From: Petrosia ficiformis
Lineage: Eukaryota; Porifera; Demospongiae; Haplosclerida; Petrosiidae
Assembly: GCA_947044365.1 (NCBI GenBank)
Contig: OX345637.1
Span: forward strand, 3,458,501-3,522,500
Direction: 5' to 3'
DNA length: 64,000 nt
The first letter of the stretch is position 1; each line of letters begins with the position of its first letter. The position numbers and the translations under genes were made by a program. The notes under the pieces were generated by a model. That model had not been told where the DNA came from. It worked only from the letters and a program-made list of their open reading frames with translations, and made no database searches. Below are positions 41,801 through 49,400 of this stretch, piece after piece.

Positions 41801-43807
41801 ACATAGTGTATCAATTGTAATCAACACTAGGCCTACATGTAGCTTCCCCATACCATCCTCCTCCAACCAAAGAGTGTGGCTAGGTAATTAGCATATTTGC
41901 TCTGGTATCATACATAAATCCATATTCTCTATATATAGCTCTGAGATTTTAAATACCAATATGGGATACACTTAACAATAGGGTATCACTAAGACCCATG
42001 AAATGCTGTACGTGTATGTATATCTTTGATGTGACTATTGATATTGAAATTCAGGTCTATAGCCAATGGTGTGGAAACAGCCAGTCATGCAGGACATTGT
42101 CCGATAAATCTAGTGAATGTCTGGTAAATTGAAACTAAACTGTATACAAAGTATATGGGACACAGGACAAGACAAGTCAAATTTCAATACTGATATTCCA
42201 ATACACAAGGGTGTGGAAACATTGATCCAACTACCAGACATTTGAATTCTCTTGTCCTGTGCCCGATATACTTTGTATACAGTTTAGTTTCAATTTCAAC
42301 ACTATACAAATGTAGAGTGTAGTATGTATAGAAAGCAACCAAACACCAATACATAATATTATAGATAATAATACTTTTAAATTCAGTCATTTAGTAAAGG
42401 AAATGATGTTATCAGTCCTAAGTACATTGTAAGTATTGTCTTACTAAAATATAGTTTAATGACTAAATACTGTATAACCCTAAATGTTCACGGGCTATAA
42501 ATTTCACGTTTTTCGTGAAAACTGACAGACTGCGAAAATTCTCTCAATAATGGTCACATGCACCTGCCACATGTGGGGTGGGGAATGTGTCACAAAATAG
42601 TTGAATATTGTCAAACACAAAATTTTACCGGCAAAAATTTAGAGCTATCATTAGTTGAGCAAGCATTTCATCAATATTAATTTGCAGCATTTGAAATCAG
42701 AAGTTTAATGAAAATCAAGATGAAGAGTACATACATATGCAGTGTACATACACACTCTTGTCAGAACTGTCAACTATTATGATATAATTACACATCATCA
42801 TAATCTGAATTTATTCTTCTTCTTACAGGAAATTTGAGTGGTACAAAGTGGTTAGAGTTAGGAAATGGTAATCTAATATATAGATTGATAAATGGATATT
42901 GAAGGAAGGATTGATTGATTGACATGCTAGATTTAATAGCCAGCTTTATCACATCTAACCTCAAGCTACTTATACATGTACATTGTCATGTCTGTAGTCT
43001 CTTCAAAGTCAAGGAAGTATAATTATATATAGTAGAATTATGTGTGCTTCTGATATGAGGTGAAGTAATCTAGAAAGGCTGTAAACTGCTTGTGTAGTTG
43101 AGCAGGTGGATATGCTTTGAGCACACGCTGCAGCACGTTGAAGGTGCTTCAAGCATAATTCTAAGCAGTTTGTTTTTACATTCAATGATATAACTGTGAA
43201 TTCCATGTAATAACCACACTCTGATGATGTAATTTCCACTATGAGCAGAGGGGTTGAGCACATGTCAATGCATATCATCATGGAATTTAATCAATACTGA
43301 TGGTATGATTAGTGATTCAGCAGTTAAACAGTTGAGTCAGCATGTAGTGTATAATTGTGCACAACCTCCTCTATACTAACATGAAGGGATGACCCCAGTT
43401 CATTAAGTGATAATTAGAATGAGTGTGGCTATGGAATATTGATACCATAGTCGGGTGGACCCATACTGGTTCTGGGTCTATCTATTATTAGTTTTGTCCC
43501 CAGACTACCACACCCTATGGGTGAAAGACGGTCTGGCACAGTTGCTTCAAATTTTTAGTCCAAGTAGAAAGGATGCTTGAACCAACAATTTCTCCAGACT
43601 ATCTTTTGCCCCTAGTGTGTATCAGTCTAGAGACGAGACTGATCTATCGTTATTATGATGGATGAAAATACAAATGAAGGGTACCATACGTGTAGGATAT
43701 ATAATTGCACTCTTCCTATTATTTTAGACATGCGAATCAGGATTCAGATGTCACGACAACCACCTCATGGACACAGCTTGGACCTGACAAAACTGAAAAA
43801 TAAGTGA
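12128..43807 (+). CDS. ESYT: Extended-synaptotagmin-like protein (SMP + four C2 domains), complete
   Basis: 29 exons rebuilt: 12128-12216, 12713-12903, 16496-16679, 16932-17017, 17686-17893, 19735-19863, 21376-21482, 21701-21778, 22294-22362, 22865-22989, 23423-23541, 23935-24044, 24821-24927, 25668-25838, 28157-28286, 28952-29037, 30073-30115, 30999-31061, 31788-31927, 32281-32364, 34693-34773, 35389-35719, 36015-36176, 38278-38406, 38962-38998, 39989-40094, 41237-41345, 42829-42867, 43728-43807. The sum is 3393 nt, 1130 residues, with all phases agreeing. E-Syts are ER membrane proteins that tether ER to plasma membrane and move lipid through the SMP domain; C2 domains supply Ca2+ and lipid binding. 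Parts in order: membrane hairpin (about 76-115), SMP (about 143-350), divergent C2A, Ca2+-type C2B, Ca2+-type C2C, a Ser-rich linker (about 800-985) and C2D. Introns hold most of the window's repeats. No transcript data support the model. Confidence 0.9.
12217..12712. repeat. Intron 1 with degenerate TACTTGTA-rich repeats
   Basis: Loose repeats of cttgtacttgaactcac, cctgtacac and catatacagtgt fill 12230-12580. The open frame called here has a low-complexity product (Tyr/Leu/Ser) and is not a gene. Confidence 0.6.
12883..14157 (+). repeat. Minisatellite made of the exon-2 splice donor (about 43 copies)
   Basis: The 30-bp unit is gatattagcatgggctatag followed by gttagtatat. The first copy is the true end of exon 2 (GATATTAGCATGGGCTATAG) plus the first bases of intron 2, and the array then continues through the intron. 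Some units are shortened to about 21-24 bp (ataggcgatattagc) and three are lengthened by exactly 6 bp (tacatg at 13033, 13176 and 13598). Every decoy donor lies downstream of an in-frame TAG (GGT TAG) created at the first junction, so only the first donor gives full-length protein. Confidence 0.95.
14333..15098. mobile_element. Non-autonomous DNA transposon, family with GAGCTTATGAGC ends, copy 1
   Basis: Left end gagcttatgagcactgtaaa, right end ctcataagctcctgg. Internal stretches (ttgttgaatcacacctgtgc, aatcccccacttcttt, aatgttccatcccagaaatc, gtgcattggttc) are shared with the copies at 36897-37728 and, inverted, 55731-56382. No transposase. Confidence 0.85.
15232..15524. mobile_element. CAGTACCTGAC-type MITE, copy 1
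   Basis: Shares actttattaagttta, ggagctgcactttaataagg, tgatagcat..agtactaagg and aatgtcaggta with copies at 34822-35116, 39353-39608 and, inverted, 62040-62312. The ends are inverted (CAGTACCTGAC / GTCAGGTACTG, best kept in the 39353 copy), as in Tc1/mariner-type MITEs. Confidence 0.8.
15638..16199. repeat. Interspersed element with GGAGGGTT head and TGCACT..AGTGCA tail
   Basis: Begins attaacctgagcgcgtaggc then ggagggttatagtaatc, followed by a TG-rich stretch. Ends gcgagggttctgcacttta plus gtgcattcat, a small hairpin. Related heads are at 16393, 17051 and 25924; a related tail is at 27299. Family not identified. Confidence 0.6.
16393..16495. repeat. Short repeat piece with CTGT tract before exon 3
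   Basis: A fragment like the GGAGGGTT-headed family (cctcgtgcagtatgccgtgc, aaggggtta) followed by ctgtctatctgtctgtctgt, ending at the exon 3 acceptor. Confidence 0.5.
16932..21778 (+). CDS. ESYT: E-Syt-like exons 4-8: SMP domain
   Basis: Exons 16932-17017, 17686-17893, 19735-19863, 21376-21482 and 21701-21778 read on from exon 3. Key stretches are [29 protein letters not shown], the strand pair [13 protein letters not shown], and [20 protein letters not shown] ending in [15 protein letters not shown]. The pattern WxN, an early helix, long beta strands and a terminal helix before the C2 domains matches synaptotagmin-like mitochondrial-lipid-binding (SMP/TULIP) domains that dimerise to carry glycerophospholipids. 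Exon 6 follows directly after a decoy acceptor array. Confidence 0.88.
17018..17685. repeat. Intron 4: repeat head fragment and TTAGTTA-rich stretch
   Basis: 17051-17100 is another head of the GGAGGGTT family (cccttgcctgcataggcgga). 17330-17640 is dominated by variants of ttagttatagtt and ttaactaa on both strands. No coding signal. Confidence 0.55.
17894..18974. other. Intron 5, proximal part
   Basis: Contains scattered TACATGTA tracts (18358-18372, 18478-18500), and nothing else recognised except AT-rich sequence. Confidence 0.5.
18975..19734 (+). repeat. Minisatellite made of the exon-6 splice acceptor (about 16 copies)
   Basis: Alternating 49-bp and 46-bp units, both ending cctacatatag and beginning gattggatatgacactcttg; a pair makes a 95-bp higher-order repeat. 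The unit matches the real exon 6 junction (acatatag | gttcggatatgacactctgg). Using any upstream decoy acceptor keeps the reading frame through IGYDTLVH but then meets TAG, because the next unit's acceptor (ATA TAG) is in frame. Only the last, real junction is productive. The last unit carries extra tacatg insertions. Confidence 0.95.
19962..20395. mobile_element. Diverged relative of the GAGCTTATGAGC transposon family
   Basis: 20150-20395 aligns with the right half of the 14333 and 36897 copies: 'catctctactaatctgcttc', 'cttgactatgattctaatag', 'ttgctgaaaatgtgatt', and the end 'gtgctcataaccttcctgat'. The left part (cgattatcgcgataattttt) is different and nearly palindromic with 20406-20440. No coding capacity. 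Confidence 0.6.
20745..20885. repeat. GCCACACCCATTAATTGACC interspersed repeat
   Basis: Starts gtgccacacccattaattga, ends gccctgtaggccataaaca. Related copies: 3530-3630 with 5028-5075, 25255-25410, 38826-38900 and, inverted, 57047-57140. A tacatgtacatgtacatgta tract interrupts it at 20821-20840. Confidence 0.65.
21783..21848. repeat. (TACATG)n tract immediately after exon 8
   Basis: The donor after exon 8 (gtgagt, 21779) is followed within a few bases by an almost continuous run of tacatg units. The open frames called on both strands here are translations of this tract. Confidence 0.85.
22294..24044 (+). CDS. ESYT: E-Syt-like exons 9-12: divergent C2A
   Basis: Exons 22294-22362, 22865-22989, 23423-23541 and 23935-24044. 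They read [14 protein letters not shown], then [32 protein letters not shown] and [12 protein letters not shown]. The fold pattern is C2, but the Asp pairs that hold Ca2+ in loops 1 and 3 are missing, so this C2 probably does not bind Ca2+. For exon 11 I chose the acceptor after ctcactatattatgtag (23422), because acceptors at 23447 or 23450 put the exon in a frame that does not join exon 12. Confidence 0.8.
22539..22604. repeat. Palindrome, 32-bp perfect core
   Basis: 22556-22587 (caatctgggaatttgc and its complement) is a perfect palindrome centred on TGCGCA. It extends imperfectly to both sides (tatatgttccacg / tgcggaactgtatat). Probable foldback element or decayed MITE in intron 9. Fragments with gcgcaatctgcagattgggt occur near 28782. 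Confidence 0.8.
23100..23345. mobile_element. Decayed third copy of the long-palindrome MITE
   Basis: Keeps aactaaccacttccatataa, ttgtattttgctttgtagta, gttatatggaagtggt and ttattgaaaatgatatttat. At 23168-23185 it has an 18-bp insert (three TACATG units) compared with the 2470 and 4586 copies. Confidence 0.75.
24228..24660. repeat. TATTAC-rich low-complexity stretch in intron 12
   Basis: Runs of attactattactattacc at 24238-24260 and 24490-24640 with caattacaattacaattac at 24462-24483. No coding signal on either strand. Confidence 0.6.
24821..28286 (+). CDS. ESYT: E-Syt-like exons 13-15: Ca2+-type C2B
   Basis: Exons 24821-24927, 25668-25838 and 28157-28286. They read [16 protein letters not shown], then [12 protein letters not shown] (loop 1 Asp residues), [11 protein letters not shown], and [20 protein letters not shown] (loop 3 Asp residues). 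Both Asp clusters are intact, so Ca2+-dependent membrane binding is likely. Exon 15 closes the domain with [11 protein letters not shown]. The 2.3-kb intron between exons 14 and 15 holds a SINE and a large repeat. Confidence 0.9.
24995..25225. mobile_element. MITE with TTTCCC..GGGAAA ends, copy 1
   Basis: The left end (tttcccgcaaaagaaatttg, atcaaacattt) is inverted relative to the right end (gtgtttgatcaaaat, tttgtgggaaa). It shares tcaatgaaattt.gtatcca with copies at 28335-28550, 30701-30925 and 47848-48040. Confidence 0.7.
25255..25410. repeat. GCCACACCCATTAATTGACC interspersed repeat, longer copy
   Basis: catgccacgcccatatgtaa, caatgcatactcatgtaag, tgacacaaacagatata, and the end ccccttggaaagcagatggt with atgtgccataaa, matching 3530-3630 plus 5028-5075. 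Confidence 0.65.
25924..27335. repeat. Long member of the GGAGGGTT-headed family with nested sequence
   Basis: Head ttaaccctcgcccgcatagg then cagagcggagggtta, followed by a (GT)n run to 26031. Tail ggcaagggttctgcactgtg, agtgcattcat. Inside are 26040-26450 (two GC-richer blocks resembling nothing else here), a TTTTA run (26490-26540) and a second TG run (26769-26793). It may be an element that received later insertions. Confidence 0.5.
27660..27990 (+). repeat. tRNA-derived SINE with tandemly amplified tail unit
   Basis: 27670-27725 has a pol III A box (tggtctattgg) and B box (ggttcaagcc), about 34 bp apart, in a tRNA-like arrangement (gctaaagtgctggcctgaag between them). It is followed by four copies of a unit of about 63 bp starting cacctaccctcaaaatgagg and ending tcggaggggatgtaaagcc. 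The 63-bp unit is a multiple of three and therefore reads open in several frames on both strands; these frames are not genes. Confidence 0.8.
28335..28550. mobile_element. MITE with TTTCCC..GGGAAA ends, copy 2
   Basis: Shares aatcaatgaaatttggtatc, taagaagc and tcttcctggtaccaaatttc with the other copies. A tacatgtacatgta insert interrupts it at 28443. Confidence 0.65.
28952..34773 (+). CDS. ESYT: E-Syt-like exons 16-21: linker and C2C
   Basis: Exons 28952-29037 and 30073-30115 encode a Ser/Thr/Lys linker. Exons 30999-31061, 31788-31927, 32281-32364 and 34693-34773 encode [40 protein letters not shown], then [17 protein letters not shown], and end with [17 protein letters not shown]. Loop Asp residues are kept (DRNGYSDP and DKD..TNDD), so this C2 also looks Ca2+-competent. 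Confidence 0.9.
29085..29300. repeat. TACATG/TATA-rich simple sequence in intron 16
   Basis: Dense tacatg, catatg and tatacg steps with local palindromes. Open frames called here on both strands are simple-sequence artefacts. Confidence 0.8.
29747..29861. repeat. (AT)n microsatellite
   Basis: Two long AT runs (29753-29808 and 29831-29861) separated by a segment with acatgtatatataattatac. Confidence 0.95.
30200..30428. mobile_element. GCAACA-rich MITE with inverted ends
   Basis: Left gattaaagtcactatacact then aggagacattgttgcc; the right end inverted reads gacttaaggccgtcatacac then taggcaac. The inside is rich in ttgcc.gcaacatg and its complement, giving several hairpins. Confidence 0.75.
30701..30925. 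mobile_element. MITE with TTTCCC..GGGAAA-type family, copy 3 (TGTGACTGTGGATGC ends)
   Basis: The left end tgtgactgtggatgcgaaaa and the right end tttgcatccacagtcaca are inverted, as are gtcaaacacttaa and ttaagtgtttgac. The inside matches the other copies (gaaatatggtatccaagaag). Confidence 0.8.
31190..31570. repeat. Minisatellite, unit about 26 bp
   Basis: Tandem copies of aaataagcatccacaatggc plus ttagaa, with variants agcagccacaatg and ttagacgat. It lies in intron 18 and is not related to the flanking splice sites. Confidence 0.9.
32380..32470. repeat. Short tandem repeat at LINE fragment, left side
   Basis: Units like tatgggatattggtacacac followed by tgtacatgtac. The same unit resumes at 33548-33625, so the LINE fragment appears to sit inside this array. 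Confidence 0.7.
32467..33545 (-). pseudogene. Non-LTR retrotransposon (LINE) fragment: endonuclease start and RT, rearranged
   Basis: Read on the minus strand. 33428-33210 gives [11 protein letters not shown], a typical first strand of an APE-type LINE endonuclease. About 33150-33050 gives the RT motif [18 protein letters not shown] in a shifted frame. 33046-32480 then gives [11 protein letters not shown] (the F/YADD catalytic box), [12 protein letters not shown], and the C-terminal [13 protein letters not shown] and HNRCL motifs. Most of the endonuclease and the N-terminal half of RT are missing, and frameshifts separate the pieces. It is a dead copy, antisense in intron 20 of the E-Syt-like gene. 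The usual FKYLGS motif appears as FKYMYLGS because of a 6-bp insertion. Confidence 0.9.
33546..34692. other. Rest of intron 20
   Basis: 33548-33625 repeats the tatgggatattggtacac unit. 34290-34372 holds two copies of a 38-bp unit (gcatatggtacaaccatagt, aaccatggtgccacattc). Otherwise nothing recognised. Confidence 0.5.
34822..35116. mobile_element. CAGTACCTGAC-type MITE, copy 2
   Basis: tgacattattaagtttacat at the left, gtgtcagatactgta at the right, with the same interior as the 39353 copy. It differs from the other copies by TACATG inserts at 34974 and 35090. Confidence 0.8.
35389..43807 (+). CDS. ESYT: E-Syt-like exons 22-29: Ser-rich linker and C-terminal C2D
   Basis: Exons 35389-35719 and 36015-36176 encode a low-complexity, Ser/Pro/His-rich linker likely to be phosphorylated. 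Exons 38278-38406, 38962-38998, 39989-40094, 41237-41345, 42829-42867 and 43728-43807 encode a C2 lacking full Asp clusters: [51 protein letters not shown] and WLELGN. Basic residues dominate, as in the PIP2-binding C-terminal C2 of E-Syts. Exon 28 also reads through to a TGA at 42903-42905 if its gtaatc donor is not used. The spliced end, [13 protein letters not shown]..., restores a typical last C2 strand. Confidence 0.8.
35790..35935. repeat. (CTGT)n microsatellite
   Basis: Long run of tctgtctgtctg with tatctgt variants in intron 22. Open frames called here (Cys-Leu-Ser-Val repeats) are simple-sequence artefacts. Confidence 0.95.
36177..36896. other. Intron 23, proximal part
   Basis: No recognisable element apart from isolated TACATG tracts (36781). 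The short open frames carry no recognised domain. Confidence 0.4.
36897..37728. mobile_element. Non-autonomous DNA transposon, CAGGAGCTTATGAGCGC ends, best copy
   Basis: Terminal inverted repeats caggagcttatgagcgc and gcgctcataagctcctg, extending imperfectly to aaggagcgtcaaact. 832 bp, no transposase. Related copies: 14333-15098 and, inverted, 55731-56382. The CAG start and a 7-bp direct repeat at the 55731 copy suggest a hAT-like or related cut-and-paste family. Confidence 0.85.
38826..38900. repeat. GCCACACCCATTAATTGACC interspersed repeat, fragment
   Basis: cattcttttacatgccatgc, cattaatgatgcaacatcct and gtacaatgcatac match the 25255 and 57047 copies. Confidence 0.55.
39353..39608. mobile_element. 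CAGTACCTGAC-type MITE, copy 3 (best ends)
   Basis: Left cagtacctgactttatta, right gatgtcaggtactg, an inverted pair followed by ta. 256 bp, no coding capacity. A TACATG insert is at 39509. Confidence 0.85.
40430..41150. repeat. Minisatellite (gtgtgtacttgagcctacac unit), split by a MITE
   Basis: Units of about 54 bp: gtgtgtacttgagcctacac then ttgatatatacatatatgtg. They run at 40430-40600 and 40862-41150. The long minus-strand open frame (SSVGSSTHY repeats) is a translation of this array and not a gene. Confidence 0.9.
40603..40866. mobile_element. Short MITE inside the minisatellite
   Basis: Left ggggggctgagtaggctata, right ctatagcctgcctacgttca then gcccccc; the ends are imperfectly inverted. 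The minisatellite resumes on the right, so this is an insertion. GC-rich relative to flanks. Confidence 0.6.
41346..42828. other. Intron 27
   Basis: 1.5 kb, including an inverted pair around 42135-42175 and 42255-42298 (gtatacaaagtatatgggac / gatatactttgtatac, aaactgtatac / gtatacagttt), which suggests a small foldback element of about 180 bp. No exon seen. Confidence 0.5.
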
Positions 43808-44075
43808 TATAAATATTATATTTGGTATTGTAAATACATTTTCAAACTTTCTGTCTGATGTGTATAAATCTACAGTTTTGTTTTGTTTCATTACATAATT
43901 ATTAATAATTTTTTATTATCAAGTAATTATTATTAAATTGCTTGAGATTTTTCATGTGTATGTATGTTGACATGACTACAATGACTGAGTTAGGAGTGGA
44001 AACTAAGGACATACACTGATCTTTCCAAATGGACTATGATAACCTTAGTAAAATGATTATTATATCATGATATCA
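43808..44075. other. 3' flank of the E-Syt-like gene
   Basis: AT-rich sequence immediately after the TGA at 43805-43807, presumably 3' UTR. No unambiguous polyadenylation signal could be assigned. Confidence 0.4.
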
Positions 44076-44084
44076 TGATATGGA

Positions 44085-44390
44085 CTTTACCATACCCTGA
44101 TATGGACTACCTTAATGATTACCATACCATGATATGGACTACCTTAATGATTACCATACCATGATATGGACTACCTTAATGATGATATGGACTACCTTAA
44201 TGATGATATGGACTACCTTAATGATTACCATACCCTGATACGGACTACCTTAATGATTACCATACCCTGATACGGACTACCTTAATGATTACCATACCCT
44301 GATACGGACTACCTTAATGATTACCATACCATGATATGGACTACCTTAATGATTACCATACCCTGATATGGACTACCTTGATTAGCATAA
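44085..44390. repeat. Minisatellite between convergent genes
   Basis: Units ccatgatatggactacctta plus atgattac, 27-28 bp, with shortened 18-bp units (44183-44220). It lies between the 3' ends of the E-Syt-like and hnRNP U-like genes. Confidence 0.9.
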
Positions 44391-45155
44391 TTTTAAATTA
44401 CCCTTCTACTTATTAAGATAGTAGTAACACAACAATGATACGATATTACCACTTATATAATATAGCTACAGACAATTATTATGTTAAGACTAATAATCAT
44501 CAGAAGTACCCGTCAGTTGTGTCTCAATCATATAACAAATTATATTAATCAGCAACACAATTTCAATTATCTAATAAGAACCACACCCCTCCCCCAACTT
44601 CACTCGACTAGCATACATGAAGACAATCAACAGTTTTCTTGAGCTCCATTGCCAGTATGGATATCACAAGATACATTGTACTTCACCAGGCAGCAATATA
44701 GAAGAGTCAATAATACATTAGTGACATTTAATTGACCACTTCTTTCGGAAATAATTAATTAGACAAAACGAGACACTGCAAAGCAAAATAGAAAGATGAC
44801 AAACATAAAATGAAAGTGTCTATCTCTTCCTTTACCACATTACATAAAATATCATGTTCCCCTAACCTTTCCCACCTCTGGGGGGTTCTGACCACATCAT
44901 TGTAGCCAATACAGTTCTAAGTACTGTGTATATAACAATACAGAACATGACAATTCTTTCTAAAATGATTTCAAAAAATCATACAGAAATAGTTAAGTAC
45001 AGTATTACAATGTGAGGAAAAAAAGAAAACAAATTTGTCGAAAAAATATTTTAACAACCACTCAGATTAGGATAATTTGTGTCAGTACTACTGCTTACAT
45101 AAACATTGTACATTATAGTGTATCAAATGGGGCATTAATAGAAATGTTGACGCAG

Positions 45156-46488
45156 TTAATATCTTCCATAGTAACCTCCTCCACGTGAGGAATAATATCC
45201 ACCACCACCACCACGAGGGCTTCCGTAACGAGGTGCAGGAGGGGGTAGATATCGACCTCTTGGGTGTCCAAAATGATGATGAGGAGGAGGGGGAGGAGGA
45301 GGGTAATATCCACTTCTGTATGGTTGTGGTCCATAACCATAACGAGAGTGAGGAGGAGGTGGAGGAGGAGGAGGATGATAAGGACGCCTAGAAAGAGGAA
45401 AATACATCAAAATGGATTAACCCTTTGAGCGCGATGTGCATATATATATGCTTAGCTTTCCCTTTAATTAAACGTGACGCGCATATATATATGCGCATAA
45501 AGTTTAGCGACTTCAAACAAGCCTTAAAGTATTTTAGAACTGTTTCAAACTTTCCATACATCTGTATCTGGCTTATAACTAAGTACCTACCAAGTTTAAA
45601 CAACTGTGTTACTTCCATGAAAGACTGTGAGCAGACAGACTCGACGAAGGAGACGGTCAACGCCCACCTTTCTAGAAAGTGAACGCTTGTCCTGACTTGC
45701 CTGCTGGGAATAGCTAGCTATAACTTACACTGTAGCTGGAGGAGACATCTAGCTTCTGTAGAATCACTTCATTTGGGGCGTGCATACAACTGTGTAGATA
45801 CAAAAGCCAAATCTCGAGCAACAACAAAAACGGTAAAGATTACGAAGGAATTGAGATGAAGCCATCTGATAATATTGTGGGTTTTTTAATCCAAACTTCC
45901 TGTTCTATAATTAGATTTCGTTTATTTATAGAATTGATAGCCATAACAACAATACAGAGCTAATAAAGCTTATGAATAAGTCATTATTACACCATCCGCG
46001 TTTAGTACATAGTAACATTAATAAACTAACGCGTTCAAATGGTTAATCAATCAATCAATGAAGTACATGTAGGCTCATGATGCATGTAAACACATGAAAT
46101 AAAATAACATACATGTGTATGGTTATACTATGATTACACAATTGAGCACATGAAAAAAACATACATGTAGCCTACATGTACATAAATACCTCACAGGATA
46201 TCACATAATGTAAAGAAATTGTCATTTCAACTTACCCATAAGGACCTCCTTTTGGACCATGATAAGAATGTCCTCCACCGTATCCATAGGAACCACCACC
46301 ACCGCCATAACCATAGGAACGATGTGAATCATAACGACTCCTCTTATTAGAAGGTATGAAATTACTTGATAATCCAAGGGCGTCATCTTTGTACTGTCTC
46401 ACTATCTTTTCAGCAGCATGGCCATATATTTCACTGAACATAATATTATCAAATACTTCATCCTCAGGTTGAGGTATATGGAAGTTGG
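45156..46488 (-). CDS. HNRNPU: hnRNP U-like: C-terminal tail exons
   Basis: Exon 46488-46236 reads ANFHIPQPEDEVFDNIMFSE, then AAEKIVRQYKDDALG, SNKRSRYD and repeats of GYGGGGGSYGYGGG. The last exon, 45387-45156, reads RPYHPPPPPPPPHSRYGYG, then a second poly-Pro run and a GSPRGGGGGYYSSRGGGYYG end. The tail is low-complexity and aromatic, of the kind that promotes phase separation; this is inference. The 0.85-kb intron between the two exons is largely one piggyBac-type MITE. Confidence 0.9.
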
Positions 46489-49400
46489 CTAATCAAAAAG
46501 AAAATAGCAATATTTAAATCATTTTTGTGCCACAACAACATGACATTAATGATAAAAATCACATTAATGATAAAAATGTACATGTAGTTGTCAATACATG
46601 ATTTTATCCAGTAAGTACATGTAGATTGAGAAAACAAAGCATTACATATACATGTATGTATGTTATCAAGTCACTTGAAGCATAATTATATAGTCCCTGC
46701 ATGTATACATGTACATGGCAGTATGACATTATGTCATTAGATGTACATGTATTACTGTACAATTAACTATAATACAGTGTATCAATTATAGTACAGCCCT
46801 ACTGGATAAAACCTACATGCAAGTACATGCAGTAAACATGTTAAGTACTTTGCTGTTCAATTAGTGATGCACTGATAATTGAATCTGCAGTTTTGTTGTA
46901 AAGGTACAATGTACCATCCCAAACTTGTTTGTGCATTTTATCAGTTTTAATATCCATACACATTCTTATATTTTTCATAATTTTTTAAAATGTAGTTAGC
47001 TATTGGTTAGTTTTGAGTAACAACTATTGTAACCTTTTTGTCAGTCATGATCGCTAGGGAAAAACGCATGTTCATTGAATGAACAGAATATCATATTGGT
47101 ATCAGTTATTGGCATACATTAAGTTCTACATCAGTGCACCATTAATTCCAATACTAGCGGTAATTTTCATGCACAATAACACACCATTCCGAATTCAAAG
47201 CATTTATCATTCATGAATGCTCTGCTTGCGCTACATTTTGGGTATACTCAAGCCTGGAATTTTTTTAGCTCTCAATTATATTTTTACCTCAAGGGGATAA
47301 TGAGGCAGGAAATACATACATTATTATATAGTTTAAAGAAAGGGGCAGAGCATACCACACTGACTACCATGAGAGAGTAACTGGTCCGTCCATCAGCTTC
47401 CAGTACCCAGAGAGAACTAAGAAACCGTTTAGCACACTATATACAAATTCAAAATCTGACTGGATTTTGAATTGAATGACTCTGTACATAATTGCATACA
47501 CATGCTATATGGTTTTGATGTACAATGCTTACGTGCACATATACAATGTACATGTACTGTACATGTATGTATATTCTCATGTGCAGGTATATTCAACAAT
47601 GCTATTGAGGTACAGTACTCAAAAAGCTCCATTTAAGTGCACTGTACACACATAATTGCCTGTACAAGTATTACTTGTGAGTATGTTGAGCTCTTTAAAG
47701 CACAGGAGATATTCAATGTGTGTTCATTATAGAGTCTGATTAATGCTAGATTATTAATAATAAAACTGTATATCAGGAGCTAAGAGCGACAAAGCCATGC
47801 ATTCTTCTCACATGTACACATACGTCTGGAGTTACATGTAACATAGACAATTTCCCAAAAATTACCCTTTTATTGCTTTCCATTCCACCATTTTGTACCA
47901 TTCAGTAAGAATAATAATAGTAGCTCTTCCTGGATACCAAATTGTATTGCCTTCCTGTACACAATGGTGGAAAGGTGAGCAGTTGAAGGTAAGCATTTGA
48001 TCAAAATTATGTTTTGGGAAAGTGTCCTTTTTCAAAAATGGCTAGTTTTTGAAAAAAAAAATATCATGGTGATACACAATACAGTTGGATACTATTTTGC
48101 CACTCACACGCTTCTGGCATGATATATTTAATAGACCAAAAAAATTCAAAACTGGAATTATCTCAACAAGTTTCCACCAGACGCAAATCATATAATATGA
48201 ATCTAAAGACACATGTAATTACAATGGCACATTTTTTTTCATAAATAGAAGCATACAAATATCCATTTAATTCTGAAATTAGATTACAGGTGTACATGAA
48301 TATACTATGAATCTAAAGACTACATGGTTTAGGCAAAACTGAAAACAAGATTTGAAAATTTTAGTGAGTGACTTGTGGTGTTATTTGTTTTGCAGATATG
48401 CTAATGACGACTCCTAATCATACCAAGTGTTGCCATCAGGTTACTGGAGCAAAGATGAAGAATGCCGAATGAACTACATCTAACAAAACAATGTCTAAAT
48501 GACATTCACAGACAAATGATTATGCTTTTTAATTCAGCTTAAAAAAGCCTTCAAGTTGTAATTCTTCTATCGAAAAAGTCATGACAAATAAACATGTGAG
48601 AACTAAGTAAGTGATGCTCAGGAGTACCAAAATGTTCCTATGAAACACAAGCAATTAAATTACTTGCTTCCCCACACCTTATAATTAACATGGAAGTGTA
48701 ACAATGGCTGTTCTATTATGGCAATTGAAGCCATAATAATTAATATCACAGCACTACATTATTAGTTTTATAGCGCTATATGTTAATTATTTTGTCCTGT
48801 ATGGGTATGTGACTTGGTCCTTCTAGCATTCAATACTTACTGTTTTTCTTAAGCACATGTACATAATACAATGCAGATGTAAAATAGTTTAGTGGTCATT
48901 ATGACAATATTTAACTACTAGTCATGATCTTGAACTAGTGAAGTACTTGTAAGCTTCACCTCTAGGGCCCGACTTGACCTGCACCAAGACAGTTCTTGCA
49001 TGTACATGTAAGCACATAGTCTAGCGCCATATTCTTATAATCTAAATTTGTGCTTGTCATTTATATGGTCTGAAGGATTGACCATACTATGCATCTGTAG
49101 TGCTAAAACAAATACTGCTTCTTGGCATTCGCTTTCCTTAACGAATGAATACTCGAATATTCGCTTGCTTACTCATCATAAATTGTTTCTTGTAAAATGT
49201 TAACTATTAGCTCACCATTTTGCTGTAAGTGATGTTTATAACAGCAACCACTGTGTTTTTATTGTTCATTCTCTGATCTACAAGCCTAGAAGACTAGTAA
49301 CACGAAGCAAGAAATTTCGCCACCCCCCTTTAATTTCCTTAATAATTGCACATGGTTTGTTTCTGCACATGTGCAAACATTAAATGAATAATCAAATACC

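Noticed and set aside
45185..45391. Plus-strand frame rich in Glu/Asp/His
   Set aside because: Antisense shadow of the Pro/Gly-rich last exon of the hnRNP U-like gene.
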